Assembly (NCBI RefSeq): GCF_954871325.1
Contig: NC_088775.1
Span: 66,131,561 to 66,195,560, forward strand
Source: Gordionus sp. m RMFG-2023
Lineage: Eukaryota > Nematomorpha > Gordioida > Chordodea > Parachordodidae
Length of the DNA stretch: 64,000 bases
Reading direction: 5' to 3'
The position numbers and the translations under genes were made by a program. The first letter of the stretch is position 1. Each line of letters begins with the position of its first letter. Positions 35,206 through 47,205 of the stretch are shown here, piece after piece. Below the pieces are notes generated by a model that saw only the letters and a program-made list of their open reading frames with translations, ran no database searches and was not told where the DNA came from.

Positions 35206-38200
35206 TCAACTTGTCAGTTCTCCCAGTTTTGTTATAAAGCGTGTAATTAAATTCACATCGAGCCATATTTCCGAAATTCAGGACTAGGCCGGTTCCTACA
35301 CTGATCCTTATGTTATCATGCATTTGACCCCAAACGTTGTTCAAACTATCACCATTATTATTATTCGTAAAACCATTGTTTTTAGGGCTTTCGAGCGAAG
35401 TTAGTGAACTATTAGGTATATCTGTTTTTATTTGTTTTTCGAATTATAATATGCAATTATTTTAAAAAATCGCATTTTTTGTTAAACAGTGCTGTTGTAA
35501 TTTTCTAAAAAAGAAATAATTTATCGCGGGTCAAAGTTATTTTTTAAATAAAATGGTATAAAAAATGGATAAAATTTTATTTTACCATCATCGCCAATCA
35601 AATGGGGAATTATGAAATTTCCAATGCTTCCAATATTGGCAAATGAGTGGATCCTCAAATAATGGGAGAACAATTTGTAATTATTTTTGATAAAAGGCAG
35701 AGGAGTATAAGCATGAATGCCAGACGACCAATAAGAATCGATCCCTAGGGCTTGCCCTAAATGATACAATACCATAAAAAAATATAATATTATAATTTTA
35801 AAGCTCTTCTTCCTAAATTTGTCGTATCTGTTTGGATAGTTATTAAGTTAAAGGAGACATTAAATAGTAGGTTGACGATCTTCTATCGTTGTCGTATCAA
35901 ATTTCTTATGACTCAATAACTTTCCAAAAACTACTATGAATGTACCTACCTTTTTTAAATATAAGAGAGTTGGCTCCATCATTCGCGTTTAAGAATATCG
36001 ATTATAGCCCAATATTATTATGGCAAGTTAAAATTATCTTATCACACATATTAATATTAAAACATGAATTTTTTTAAAAAAAATACAGTAATTATTATTT
36101 TCAAACTTGAATAGCCTCTTTTGTATATTTAATTTTTTTGCATATTTTTGGTTTATTATATTCCATATAGAAAATTTTTCATACAATGTTATTATTAAAC
36201 ATAATATACCCCGTATTTTCGATTTATAAATTGGCAAGAGCGGGGCGGTAGTTTTCCAGTTAGAGGGAGGGCTCTTTATTTGTAAGGCCCAACATTTTTT
36301 GGGAATAAAACCAATAGTTAGACATTCAGAAAATTTATGCTATTTTTTTTAAAAAATTTGTAAAAATAAATATCAATATTCAAAATAATGCTATAATATA
36401 ATTCGCCGATTCTAATTTTTAAATTATAAATGAATTAAAAGATAGACGAAAACATAAATTTTTCTATCTTTCATTAACTCTCGAAACAATTGAAAGTACA
36501 ACGTCAATATTGAATAACTTAGGTGTTTAAAAGAATATTCGTCCTAAAATCTTTGTCCTCTATAAGTTTATATATTATTTTAATATTTACGTCATAGTAA
36601 ATGCAATCGCAATTTTCGCTATAAAAAATGCAGAGCTACACTTGAACTCTTCCAAATTCCATCTAATTAAGTTAAAAAGGAGGCAACACAAGAAGCTCAT
36701 CAACAGTTTTTAGGTGGCTACAGTTATCTATGCAGGTAATAGGCAAAAGCACTTATTTATAACATCCATGGGAAATAAAAAAAATTGGATAAAAGCCCTT
36801 GCCTTATTAAATAAAAGTAAAAAGAAATTGGCAAGGTTAAAATTAACTTTTATTGACATTCTGAATGTCGAAAGGAGAAACCTGATACAAAACATAGGAT
36901 TAAATAGTTATAATAATATCTATACAAGGTGATCAACCTTCAAATAATTTCAATATCTACCTATATCACATCTTCAATTTTAAAGTGTATGGACCCCATT
37001 ATCAAAAAACCCTTTATATTCCACTCTCTTAAAGTTTTCTATTTTTCTAATTATATTTTCTTCTTTGGATCTATTTTAATATTTATTATGTATTGATCGC
37101 GTGATAGACTGGAAGTAGTTTGCCATTTTTAATATCTTTAACTTATTTTGAAAAAGAATTTGTCATTTAAAGGTAATTATATTCGTCCTTTCAATTTTTT
37201 TAAATATTAAATTAATAGATGACATGAATTGGTCTAATTAAAGTTTAGGTATCACCTCGTGATATTTATAATTTATCTTATTTGTTCAATGAATTAAATC
37301 TCGCTATTGGCTGACTTACCATGTTGAGAAGAATCATCATGGGAACTGATAAATTCGTCAACACTATTTTGCTAAGGAATATTTTAAATTTGAATACAGG
37401 AAAATTTTGGGTCCATTTGTGGGGGCCAAAAATTTTGATGAGAGTCAGGTTTGAGGCCGAAATGGGTGGGGGGTCCCGTGACAAAGCTTGGGCAAGCATA
37501 ATAAGAATTACTTAAGTATTTCGAGACATTTAGATAGGCTTTTATATAGTAAATATGGAATATAATGTTAAACTGGGCAAAAACATGGCTTTGGTTGCTT
37601 ATATTAAAGCTTAAATTACTTGGCGATACGTTTGATCCATCACATGTATTATTGTTTTTTTAAAATTATTTATATTGGAATATATTATTGTTTTTTTTTA
37701 AATGTAGAATTTATTTATAAGAAACAATACAATTATTATTATTGTTTTTACAAGATATAAAGATAATAGAAGAAAAATTAATGTATTCGTTTTTATGTGT
37801 CTTATAAGTCTAAAATAAATTAATATAAAAATAGATCTCAAACAACTTAAAAAATAGTAATTGTCCATAGTAAAATCATAAGTCTCAATAACTAAATACA
37901 AAAATAATAATTTAACATTTTTTCTAACCTTCATAAGTTCAAAATTAATCTATAATAATGTGTTTACACATGCTTCTGTATGGATCAGAGACAAATTAGT
38001 TAGAACCCCCTCTTCTATTTTTAACGCTTTTTTCAAAATAAAATGTCTGTCTCATATTATACAAGTACAAAAGGACAACATTTCAATCAGGCATCAATGA
38101 TCTCACATGATATAAAACTTTATCCATTCATTAAACAAAACTACTTATACTTACACTTCATTTTTTTCTCCCCTATCTTACCCTTTAAAAGAATTCTAAG

Positions 38201-41200
38201 AATAAAATAAACATCGCTAACCATAAGCATGAGGACCTAAACCACCAAGTGTAAAGCCTCTAAATGTCAGAGGACCGCCCAAGAAAAACTTGTCCATCAA
38301 ATGTACGGGTCTAAAGTTGGCTTCGGATTTTGCATTGTAATTACTTTGCACTATAATCCCGCTTCCTAAAGTGAATTGTATTACCTATCTTTTTTTGTTG
38401 CCATAATTGTGAAATTATAAGTATGCGATATATATAGAAAGCAATTACATGGTTGGGGTTAACTAGAAGCAATCGATATCTTTTTTAATGAAGTATCAAA
38501 ATTGAATATTCTTTAATAAATGACAAAAGAAAATAAATATAAAAATGGAATAGTTAACCAAATATAAAAAATATTACACAAGCCTGGAGAATTTGATTAT
38601 GGCAGAAAGGTTTGGCCATCTATATACGAAATCTCTGGACTTACGTTATATATTTGGCTAAAATCTTAATTTTAAAATTGGCGAAATTGAGCCGTTTAAT
38701 ACTAATAAGGACATTACTTAGTCAATAAAAAAAATAATCGATTCTTAAAAAATAGCTAATAAGAATATTGGGTAACTATAAAATAGTAGGTTTTTCCTCT
38801 AAAAATGCATAATGCCAGTTATGTTAGATATAATGATCACTTGCTTAAATTTATCTTTTTAAAATAAAATATACAATTTTTTAAAATAACGTGTTTGTGT
38901 TACCTTAAATAAATTTTCTAAGCTCTTATTATTCTGTGTTCCAAACCCAAATCCTGATTTATTGATTTTAACTAGGGTCGCACCGATTCTGAATATTGAC
39001 ATCAAATCTGAGCCTATATTAACTTTTTGTTAAAACAGGATAAGCCAATATTCTTTTAATAATATCTAGAATTCTAGATGAAATGATCGACTTCTGGGAG
39101 GTAAAAAAAGAAATATTCATTTAATTAATTGTTAATTCTCGAAACATTAAAGCTAGTTTCAGTAACCCTGTTAAATTATCCATAAATTTTAAGTATTAGC
39201 ATATCGGATTGGGTTATATTTGAAAAAATCATGAATCGGGGCAGCCCTAACTTTTACCTGAACTCAAACCCTCTCTTTTAAGGGAGGCTTGAAGCCTTGT
39301 TATAGATAATCATTGAAAGCCCTAATAAAATTTTTATTTTATTAATTCTAATTGTTTAAAACAACGAATAAATATTATTTTTCAAGTATAATGTAGCAAA
39401 ATATTAAACTAAATAAAAATGATTTTAAATTTTTATAAATTTATGAAAAAAATAAATTAGATAATTTTTACAAATTTCGGATAAAAAAAATTAAAAATAT
39501 AAACAAGAATTTGTTTTAGCCTCTGCCAAATAGTAAATAAAAGATTATTTAAATGTATCGTTGACTTTAAATTATAATTATTTTTAAATAATATTTTCTA
39601 TAAAACCTTAAATATGTAAAATCATTATATGAGTCTCATTCTTTTGATTTAAAATCCTATAGCGCACTTCGACTATACTAAAATGATAAATAAAATTTAC
39701 TGAGATAAAAATTAATTGTTTGTAATTATTTATTATAATTAATCATTAAAAAAATAATGAAAAGGTTCTTTTTTTTAACATACAGTATCCAACAAAGCAG
39801 GGGGTAAAGGAACGTTGTAGTGGAAATCGCATTGGGTTTTGACGAAATTTGCTCCAATCTTTAAGAGCCCAGTTCTGGCAAACTCTTGTTGAAATTTCAA
39901 AAAAACTCCCCTGGTGGGTAAAAATAAATTGTCTCTTGTGTCAATATTAATGCTATGCTTTTGGAAAATAAAATTTTAAAGGGATATATAATTGACAAAG
40001 TTTAAAATAACATTTAAAATATGGTTATTTAAAGTTAATTGGCATCTTCTGATAGTTATTGATATTGTACAGTTAAAAAATATATGACGTTGTAGAGATC
40101 AAATTTTACGTTAAGTAGCATACGGCAGAGATACCAATTTTAAAGACCGACTAGGATTTTTAAAGTTTTTCATTTGCAACCTTCTTTCTCATACTTTTTC
40201 ATTTCGGTCATTGCCCAATATTTGGGGTCAAAATGGAAAAATCGTCTATTCTTATCATTATTGGTTTCCATTCAATTACCGATTTACTAAAAAAGCTACA
40301 TAATATTAAATAACAAACTATATTTCAGATATTGTATTTTTGCGGAAAATTTTTTCAAATTGTCGACTATTTATTGTGATCTGAAGCGCAATTTTTATAA
40401 TACAACAGGCCAAAAATTCCATAATTTTTTTAAATAATATCATTGTACATCTCCTATATATTTATTTTTAAAATTATAGTGGGATCAGCCGGGCTTCATT
40501 ATCAAAATTTAAAAATACTAATGAAAATGGCAATAAATTTATCGTCACGTATTAGTAATATTATGATGATTTAATGTTTTTAAGGTATTCGACAAAATTT
40601 ATCATTTTACACGTGAAAACATCACATGGTAAAAGTTTAAAACTTAAAAAAATATATCTCTTGAATAATAAATAAATACTATTTCAAAAACATGTACTTG
40701 TCTTGTCATTATTATATAATTTTATTATTTGATATTTAATTTGCTTTTACTTTTTATTCATATAAAGATATATAAGTTGTTATACAGAAAATTTAATATG
40801 AATATATATATATAGTAGTAATCTGCATAGGGCCTAATGTTTCAAGCTAGGCCCGTCCCAAAATTTTTTTAAAAAAATTCGTGTTACCCGACACGATCCT
40901 GATTTTTTTTGTCCCGAAAAGCCCCATCCGAAATAAAAATTATTTGTCCGCCCAGCCTGAATTTATTTAAATATAGAAAAATTTCATTTTTTATTGTAAA
41001 TATAGCGCCTTGTTTCCTTGTAAGAATTTAAAAACATCAATTTATATGATAAAATGTAATGATATCATAATTGAAAATTTAAACCCGACTCGGCCCAAAT
41101 TTTTTTAAAAAATCCGAAATTATTTTTCTGACCGGACCGAGATTTGCAGATCTCTAATATATAGTGTGCTAATAATAAATAATTATTTTTAAGGCTAAAA

Positions 41201-43986
41201 TAGAAAAGTGAAAATCATGATCATCATTAAAAAAAAATAATATGGAAATATATGTATAATTATTCTTTAAGGGTTATAACATAATAAAATAAAACATATT
41301 TATTATACAGTGTTGTGATGATTTAATGAAACATATTGACGATTAGATTCAAACCCATTCATATAAAATTATAATTTTGCAAAAATAATTAAAATATAGA
41401 CAAAGCATTATTGTTCTTTTATTATTCCTCTTATTATTTTAATTATTTTTGTAAATACTATAATTTTATATGAATGGGTTTGAATTTAATGGTCAATATG
41501 TTTCATTAAATCATCACAACACTGTATATCTCATAAATACAAACCTTTATCTATAAATTTAAAGATAAGACATATTTTTAGAATTTTAAAGCTTTAAGAC
41601 TTTTTTTTATTTTTAAAAGCCAGGGATAAGTTATTATGATCAAAACGCCTTTTTAAAAAATGTATACAGAGATTTTTATTTTCCATTATCCTATATAGTA
41701 CAAAATAATTACAAAAAAGTTTGAAATATATTGGCAAATATTGGAAAAGATTTGTGAAAAAATAGTGGAGCCCTAATAATATTTAATTCAATATTCTTAA
41801 AGTTAAAAATAAAGTTTTATCTCTGAAAAATATAAATTGAGATGGCTCACTTGCTCAAATTCTAGGAATAGAATTGATTTATAAAAATATACTATATATT
41901 TTATCACACCATATTTTCACTTACACAATAAATCATCTTATATGTAATACCCCAACTGATAGGGATAAAATTATTCCAGTTTTCATTTTTTTAAAAATTT
42001 TAAGGATGACATGCCGGTTTTAAGCTAATTTAAAAAAATAAATATAAAGGCGTACAATGATATTTTTATGAATCACTAACCAAATGGAGGCAAATAATGA
42101 TATTTAAAAAAGGTATATTTCTCACTTTCATCCCTATTATCTCCAAAAATAGTGTTTGGCTAAAATTTTAACAACTAGTTACTCTAATTTGGTTCACTAA
42201 ATTAATTAAAAAAGAAAAGGGTCAGTCAAAAATCTAATTATTTGATGTCATTTGACATGGAATACAACATGTTATTTTATAATATAATTATACTATTATA
42301 TTATTCTTGTATTATTTTAAATAAAAATTGTCATATAGGTTTAAATTTTTTCGAAAATTGTTTTATTTTGTTCATTTGTTTTATGACATAAAATCATATT
42401 ATTAAAAATAACACTTGTTTTAAATAACATACTTCACTGTATCCAATAAGAAAAGGCTATTTATTATTTTCCGTATACTTTTAAAATTTTATTGTGGAAT
42501 TAACTATATAATGAATAATAAAAAAACAATATTGGGCGTAAAATGTAGACTTTAGGGATTTCTTTTTTCAGTAAATACTACAGATAATCATATAATTTAA
42601 TTTTTTGGTATTGGTGGTTTCAGTCAATATTCAACTGGTACCCACCTAAAAAAAGGTATCGGTGCATCTCAAACCATAAAAAATTAAAACTTTGAAAGAT
42701 GTTTTTAACGAATGTCCGTATTGTTCGCGAATGGTAAAAGGGGTGAATTCTTTTCGGCCACTCGCGTGCCTCCAACATGTTTCGAATCCCAGAGTATAAT
42801 TCAAGTATTTGGTTAAATTATTCTTAATGTAAACGTTAATTATTTAAATTGAAGGAATAAAAAAGAAATAAAGGAATGAATAAATAAATGTGGTAAAAAT
42901 ATTAAATAATTAACATTTAACTTGAAGCATGAGGCTAATTCCCTTCTCTACTTTGAATAGATTCGACCAAGTGTAATCTAGTGCATTGTTAAATAGATTG
43001 AGGGATAAGCTTATGTTTTTATTAAATATCATTATTTAATAAAAAAATAAAATGGCACAATAGAAAAAAATATTGATTTTCAAAAAAAAAGTGCAATGAA
43101 ATATTATTCCATCTTTATTCAGTTTTAAAAATTTAAATCACTGGCCGTTATTAAATGTGCATACTATAAAATATAGTTCAACCATATCAAGTAATCCGTC
43201 ATGATTTGGTGATTCATATCCTTCCGACAAGAAAAAAAATATAAAATAATAATCTAAAAAGTTTTATAAGAATCAATACTGATCAAATCAACTGGCTCAA
43301 GTCAAGAGTGGAGAAGTACAATAGTCAAGTGTCAAATGTGATAAGGAAATATTTATTTGATTAATTGCAATATGATTTTTAAATCTAAAAAAGTTTAATT
43401 AATTATCCCAATGTTCTTACTTTGATTATAAGATAAAATTAGGCAAATCTAAAGAGTTTTCATTTTTGGGTAAAAACTTTTTTTTGGTAGTAAAATGAAA
43501 CAATTATTTTTGTAGTATACTTTGAACATAGCAGGTCCTTAAAAAACAAAGGTTTGGCCAAACCCGCATTGAACCCAAGGAATTTTTGAGAGTTGTAGGA
43601 TAAATTGAGGTTGACATTTTCACCCCTTCCCATGACATTAGGAATTTTTAGGAAGGATGACTTGTATTTTTTTTAATGAAGTACGTGGGGGCGGGCATTT
43701 TTATGTTATTTCAGAACATTATATAATAATAACATTTCAATTAAATTAAATTAGAAAGAAAAGGGCATTAATTATGTTTGCTATATATATTTATAGGTTA
43801 TTATTTATGATGTTGCAAAGTAAACAGTGTTTTTTATTTTTTAAAATTATTAATGGGAGGTAAAATTTAAGATAAAAATAATTTAAACTAAAGAGTTGTC
43901 ATAATTCCCAATCAATGTGTTGACCCCAAATCCAATTGGGCCACGTTCTTCCACGTCAAAAATTACTTCGTATTTGCTGGAATGAT
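35206..43986 (-). CDS. SAMM50: SAMM50 (SAM50/Tob55) homologue, partial, eight exons seen
   Basis: Core beta-barrel of the sorting and assembly machinery, which inserts beta-barrel proteins into the mitochondrial outer membrane. Exons, 5' to 3': 43986-43889 (YEVIFDVEERGPIGFGVNTL); 43660-43478 (FLKIPNVMGRGENVNLNLSY); 42977-42922 (YTWSNLFKVEKGISLMLQ); 40286-40135 (SVIEWKPIMIRIDDFSILT ... NFKNPSRSLKL); 39957-39784 (HSINIDTRDNLFLPTRGVFL ... PLPPALLDT); 38385-38222 (VIQFTLGSGIIVQSN ... MDKFFLGGPLTFRGFTLGGL); 35756-35586 (ALGIDSYWSSGIHAYTPLPF); 35421-35206 (VGTGLVLNFGNMARCEFNYT). They follow metazoan SAMM50 in order from about residue 118 to near the end. The last four exons join in perfect phase. 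The N-terminal POTRA exons and final residues were not found. Phase conflicts occur between exons 2 and 3 and inside exon 4. Functional gene with assembly errors, or a decaying copy: undecided. Confidence 0.85.
36300..37260. other. SAMM50 intron, unidentified frame
   Basis: Inside the long intron between the exons at 38222 and 35756. A plus-strand frame at 36714-36932 (GNKKNWIKALALLNKSKKKL) is open for 72 codons with slightly higher GC than its flanks. I do not recognise it; it may be a transposon relic or chance. Confidence 0.3.
37278..37515. other. Intronic block open on both strands
   Basis: Within the same SAMM50 intron. GC content rises locally and both strands are open for about 65-75 codons (plus: KFWVHLWGPKILMRVRFEAE; minus: ISASNLTLIKIFGPHKWTQN). 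On the minus strand a consensus donor GTAAGT follows at about 37318. No family recognised, and SAMM50 does not need an exon here because the flanking exons already join in phase. Confidence 0.35.
38575..38706. mobile_element. Degraded hAT MITE in SAMM50 intron
   Basis: Right half of the TAGTGTTGTTAA MITE family: ATGGCAGAAAGGTTTGGCCA, ATTTGGCTAAAAT and the end AGCCGTTTAATACTAA. The left terminus is not recognisable. Confidence 0.55.
38973..39249. mobile_element. hAT-type MITE in SAMM50 intron
   Basis: Ends TAGGGTCGCACCGATTC and GAATCGGGGCAGCCCTA are good inverted repeats (277 bp). Flanks ATTTTAAC and ACTTTTAC are a poor 8-bp match, so the duplication has decayed or the call is slightly off. 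Confidence 0.65.
40816..41156. mobile_element. hAT MITE, 341 bp, in SAMM50 intron
   Basis: Ends TAGTAATCTGCATAGG and GATTTGCAGATCTCTA with exact 8-bp duplications ATATATAG (40808-40815, 41157-41164). Subterminal GGCCCG/CCGGACCG words. Related to the element at 44148-44525. Confidence 0.75.
41308..41524. mobile_element. Palindromic Tc1/mariner-type MITE in SAMM50 intron
   Basis: Inverted arms of about 90-95 bp starting CAGTGTTGTGATGATTTAAT and ending ATTAAATCATCACAACACTG, flanked by TA on both sides. Arms are nearly perfect; the loop is about 30 bp. CAGTG ends with TA duplication are typical of Tc1/mariner. Confidence 0.8.
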
Positions 43987-44147
43987 CTAAATTTAAGAAA
44001 TTAAAGAAATAATAGTTGTTAAGTGCGCCATAATATTGGTGATCTAAATTATAGAACCAAAGCAATGTTAAGTTTTTAAGTGTGCAATACAATGAAGTGT
44101 AGATAAAAAGTAAACTAAAATTTTAGATATCTAAATTTCATGTAGTT

Positions 44148-44525
44148 TAGAGGTCTGCAAAGGGCAAATTTCGCCCGCTTTATGGGCGGGCAAGTTAAAA
44201 AAAGTAATCATTGGTAGGGTGAACGAGCTGGTTAAAAATATTTTTAAAACCATGTGTGGGTGAATTTGAAATATTTTTAAGGCGCCATGATCAGAATTAT
44301 AAATTATTTTTATATTTCATAAATTCTACGTAAATATACATTAAAATAAATAACCAATAAAATAGTATTTAAATATTAGACGGGAGGACAGGTCAAAATT
44401 TTTTTTTTAGATGAATGGGTAGACGGGTAAACTTTTTTATACATAGGTTGACGGGTGAATTAATATTTTTTAAAACAAGAGACCAGCGAGTGTTTGGGTT
44501 AAAAACTCGCCCATTGCTATCTCTA
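44148..44525. mobile_element. hAT-type MITE, 378 bp
   Basis: Ends TAGAGGTCTGCAAAGGGC and GCCCATTGCTATCTCTA; flanks ATGTAGTT and ATGTGGAC agree in five of eight positions. Subterminal TCGCCCGC and GGGCGGGCAAG hairpin. Confidence 0.65.
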
Positions 44526-45285
44526 ATGTGGACCTGATGAAAATTTTTAGTAAATTTAATGAATATTCTTGACTAGTCAAATATTCAAAAATGTTATTTT
44601 ATTTTTGTGATAAATATATCAGATAATTATTGTAATACACTTTCACAATAAATAAAAAGTTTTAATAAAGCCAGCTATATTTATACATAAATTCATAATA
44701 ATAAAAATAAAAGGAATCAAAATTCAATTTATTTGTAATGTTTCAAAGGAAATTAAATTAATTTAAAAGATAGTGATATTATTTTATATTATATTGTCTG
44801 CAACATCTAAAGAATCACATGATGATTTTTAAAAGCGATAGCCAAAGGTAAATTGCCCAAGATGGAGATTTTGCCGAAAGCGTTTTGATAAATTTCGAGA
44901 CTTATGTAAAATATTTTGGGGAAAAAGATAATTTTCAAATTTTATAAAATCAATAAGTCATTTAACAATACTATAATTGAGTCATAAAGTATTGCACATA
45001 TTTAAAATGCGATGAATAAATTTTGGAGTATAAAAAAACAAAATAATTTTGATCATTTAAGGAAGCTAGTTTATTTTTTAAAAAAAATATTGATTTTTTA
45101 TCATATTGGTTCAAAGATATATGGTAAATAAAAATCAATCATATTGTATTTGCTGGATCAGTTATGTAGTAATATTGAAAAATATCAGATTTAAAAAATT
45201 TGTGGATTGACACAGCCCTAATATAGACATAAACAAACACTATATCATTTACAATAATTAGAATTAGTTCAAGGTGGGTTTCCTC
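44526..45285. other. AT-rich spacer with hAT MITE fragments
   Basis: 44830-44975 resembles the inner part and right end (CATTTAACAATACTA) of the TAGTGTTGTTAA MITE family. The right end GGATTGACACAGCCCTA at 45204-45220 belongs to another hAT-type family whose second copy ends at 58804; left ends are unclear for both. No SAMM50 N-terminal exon seen. Confidence 0.45.
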
Positions 45286-46057
45286 TAGGGGTGTACCGAT
45301 ACCACTTTTTGGAGGCCGATCCGATATTAAATTGATATCGGCCGATTACCGATCCGATATCATATCTAATTTTGTATTCTGTAAAGACCAATGGTTTTAA
45401 TTTTTAATATACTTTTTATTAGTATAACATCTATAATTTAACTATACCATAACTTATGTCATTTAAATATATTATAATGATCAGTTATAGTTTATATTCA
45501 ATTCAATTGAGATTCTAAAAGTATATAAAATATTTTTAGTGTTAAATCACTTTTATATACAAAGTAATAACATTAATCTATATACATAATAAGTGATAAA
45601 CAAATATATTATGAAATTTGAAATATATATTTAAAATAATATTTAACATTAATATATCGAAGATTTCTTTTTAGAATAACCAAAATTTCCAATTTATCTG
45701 AGGTCAGTCTAAGGTGATAGTAACTGTCAAAATCACCAGCTTCACTAAAAACAGATTCTAAAGAGATTATCGCACACTTTTATAAAATGGATGCGCAAAA
45801 AAATAACAATATGGCAGAATGTTAATTAATTATTATTATTAAAACAATATAGATAAAAATGGATTTCGATTAATTTATAAAAATAAATGATTTTAGATAT
45901 AACTTTTTAAAAATTCTTTATAACTTTTTATTTTTGTTAAAGACGCCATTTTATATCGCATCGAAAAATTTTATATTGGCCGATAACCGATATTTTAAAA
46001 TGGGTGAAATATCGGCCCGATCCGAGCCAATAAAAAATAAATATCTGTACATCCCTA
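45286..46057 (-). mobile_element. hAT transposon, 772-bp deletion derivative
   Basis: Ends TAGGGGTGTACCGATA and TATCTGTACATCCCTA, exact 8-bp duplications GTTTCCTC (45278-45285, 46058-46065). Ends carry GATCCGAT/ATCGGCC hairpins. Minus-strand translation at 45780-45660 keeps the hAT dimerisation domain (IISLESVFSEAGDFD, LRLTSDKLEILVI). The plus-strand frame beginning 45934 is a shadow that spans the right end. Confidence 0.85.
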
Positions 46058-46065
46058 GTTTCCTC

Positions 46066-46221
46066 TATAAAATGTTACCTACAAATTGCAAAAGAGCTCT
46101 AAATGCCTCCATCATTGAAGAAATTGTTCGCAATATGTGTTTAAAAGAACACACTTTACTAGCAAATGACTTAAACTCTTTAATACTTATTAACTATAAT
46201 TTCATCACTAATTCAAGATAA
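46066..46221 (+). CDS. Unidentified coding-like segment split by the hAT
   Basis: Reading across the GTTTCCTC duplication, the left flank (from an acceptor-like AGAATTAG at about 45267) joins in frame to FLYKMLPTNCKRALNASIIE, then EIVRNMCLKEHTLLANDLNS and a stop at 46221. Composition is less AT-biased than its flanks. I do not recognise the family; it could be a host exon or part of an older element. Confidence 0.35.
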   Translation, partial: YKMLPTNCKRALNASIIEEIVRNMCLKEHTLLANDLNSLILINYNFITNSR

Positions 46222-46479
46222 ACGCATATTTTATTTTAAACAATTAAAATAATTCCAAGTTAATTAAAAAAATCATAAAAATAGAAAAGTAATTTCGATC
46301 TTTCTACAACAATTAGTAAAAAAAATATTATTTATATCATTATTTTTTCTTCAAAATCAACAATAAGCATATTTGTTAATTGACATTATAAAAAAATATA
46401 TTTGTTTAATTAAACAAAACATATTAATAAATTAACAAAACTAGGACATGTCATCCCTTTATGGGCACGTGACATTCCC

Positions 46480-47050
46480 TAAAAATTTAGTATAAAATAA
46501 TTAAACAATGTTATAGGGGTTATAATATTTTGAATAATTACATTAAGAGGATTTTTTTTCCCTTTATTCTTCTTCTCCTCGGAACAATAGATTCTCCCAA
46601 GCTTGAATCTGATTGTCATCTTGATCCATAACTTGAAGAGAACTTGCTGTATTGATATCTGGAACATACTTACTTCTATTCGGAAGAGCTGAGGGTTTTC
46701 CTTTTTGTATCAATTTATCTTTTGTACTATTCTTATCCATTGTTATATCATTCATCATATTTTTATTTTTTATTTCATCATTTTTCTGTATAATTTTTTT
46801 AAAAACTTTTTCTCCTTGTTTTTGTAGGTATCATATGACGATTGCATTGATGTATTAAATGATCATCAGCATTACATCTAAACACCGCTTTTTGTTTTGT
46901 ATCTCAGGGGCATAGCTTGCTTTAGTCACCAACTCAGAAGAATATTGAGAATCAAAGGTCATACCCACATTCTTAGGTATAAACGTAATTTGCACATAAT
47001 GTGTCTTAATTGATGAGCTGCGATTGTGTTTCCATCATTGGAATTTAAAA
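46480..47050 (-). pseudogene. Unidentified duplicated coding-like sequence, copy 1
   Basis: Minus strand reads SIKTHYVQITFIPKNVGMTF, then DSQYSSELVTKASYAPEIQ; in another frame AVFRCNADDHLIHQCNRHMI with a C-x9-C finger-like spacing; then KGKPSALPNRSKYVPDINTA, SSLQVMDQDDNQIQAWENLL and a final FRGEEE. The acidic end and Cys/His block look like a real protein, but the pieces are in different frames. It has a reverse-complement copy at 49690-53400. I do not recognise the gene; it may be a host gene relic or a transposon ORF. Confidence 0.5.
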
Positions 47051-47205
47051 TAATTTTGAAATAAAATTTTTTTTTACTTTAAATTTATAATTAATTTTAA
47101 TATTACTTTTAAAAATTAAATACTAATAAAATTTTTAAATTTTAATAAAATAAAAAATAAATTTTTTTTAAAAATAATATTTTAAACATGTTATTAACAC
47201 TTTTA

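Noticed and set aside
42690-42800. tRNA- or SINE-like promoter boxes (TTTCGAATCCC)
   Set aside because: A B-box-like word is present but no cloverleaf or convincing A box could be drawn, and no A-tail or duplication was seen.
46479-46858. Three overlapping frames on both strands
   Set aside because: Only the minus-strand frame matching copy 2 looks coding; the others are shadows.
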